DNA from: Agapetus fuscipes
Lineage: Eukaryota > Arthropoda > Insecta > Trichoptera > Glossosomatidae
Assembly: GCA_951799405.1 (NCBI GenBank)
Contig: OX637344.1
Coordinates: 6,820,001-6,884,000, forward strand
Length of the DNA stretch: 64,000 bases
Reading direction: 5' to 3'
Shown in pieces: positions 63,781-64,000 of the stretch. Within the stretch, counting starts at the first letter, position 1. The number at the start of each line of letters is the position of its first letter. The position numbers were made by a program, and so were the translations under genes. The notes beneath the pieces were generated by a model. That model saw only the letters and a program-made list of their open reading frames with translations. It searched no databases and had not been told where the DNA came from.

Positions 63781-64000
63781 AACTAAGCTACACATATAGT
63801 GTAACTTCTTGCCGCGTTATCCCCGAAGGGGTCGCATGTGGCGAGTTGAGCCTATTTATTTTTACAGGTAAGGGGGCCGGCCTTACGCCAACCACTTCAG
63901 TTGAAGTGGAGGTTTCCCAGCTCCCGAGAGTGCTGGTACTCATTTCTTGTGAAGGCTGAGTAAACCTTGCCGGTATTTTATTTTGGGGTTTGAAATAAAC
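63781..64000 (-). repeat. SINE-B copy, runs off the window
   Basis: AACTAAGCTACACATATAGTG, TTGCCGCGTTATCCCCG, GGTTTCCCAGCTCCCGAG, then TTTTGGGGTTTGAAATAAAC at the window edge. The head lies beyond 64000. Confidence 0.88.

Overview
The window looks like AT-rich, intron-poor-looking intergenic DNA of an insect, most likely a lepidopteran. The reasons are the dense Pol III-type SINEs, small palindromic MITEs, 5'-truncated non-LTR elements, a Ty3/gypsy element and a 5S rRNA-derived copy. The organism call is inference from repeat character, not from a marker gene. I see no convincing host protein gene; nearly all open frames of 60-150 codons are translations of repeats. One GC-richer, exon-like patch (15431-15715, minus) is the only weak host-gene candidate.

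The centrepiece is a Ty3/gypsy LTR retrotransposon at 3023-11414. Its 472-bp LTRs differ at one base, it is flanked by a 4-bp ATAT duplication, and a primer-binding site and polypurine tract are visible. Gag (4174-5520) carries an N-terminal SAP-like DNA-binding motif, an 11-residue-repeat coiled coil and a CCHC knuckle. Pol follows in the -1 frame with protease, reverse transcriptase, RNase H and a D,D35E integrase. After the integrase GPY module, Pol continues into about 180 extra residues that read as a TARG1/ALC1-type macro (ADP-ribose-binding) domain followed by a CCCH zinc finger. Pol is broken between the reverse transcriptase and RNase H regions by a 1.2-kb non-autonomous LTR element (7167-8367, minus orientation). 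The inner LTRs are more diverged than the outer LTRs, which suggests that the already interrupted element moved as a composite, helped in trans.

The rest is a layered repeat landscape. (1) LINE-D is a non-LTR element whose 3' end recurs about 30 times. It shares CACCC-TGTTTCAGGGAA and CTTTGCAACTTAGATTA blocks and has a GATTATA-type tail. (2) An L2/CR1-group LINE with a frameshifted reverse transcriptase (24756-26534) is inserted in a LINE-D copy. (3) SINE-A is tRNA-headed and has two alternative 3' tails, one of them matching the L2-like LINE. One copy is fused to a full-length 5S rRNA sequence. (4) SINE-B and SINE-E are two further tRNA-headed families. (5) MITE-P is a palindromic family ending near CCAAGTATAAAAC. 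MITE-M is a TA-flanked mariner-type family. (6) Two long hairpins near 53.4-53.8 kb have loops with hammerhead-ribozyme-like cores. An inverted 15-bp minisatellite surrounds a SINE-B near 50 kb.

The genes act together only within elements: Gag and Pol of the Ty3 element form one replication machine, and the LINE reverse transcriptases probably mobilised the SINEs whose tails they share. All boundaries of repeats without stated duplications are approximate.
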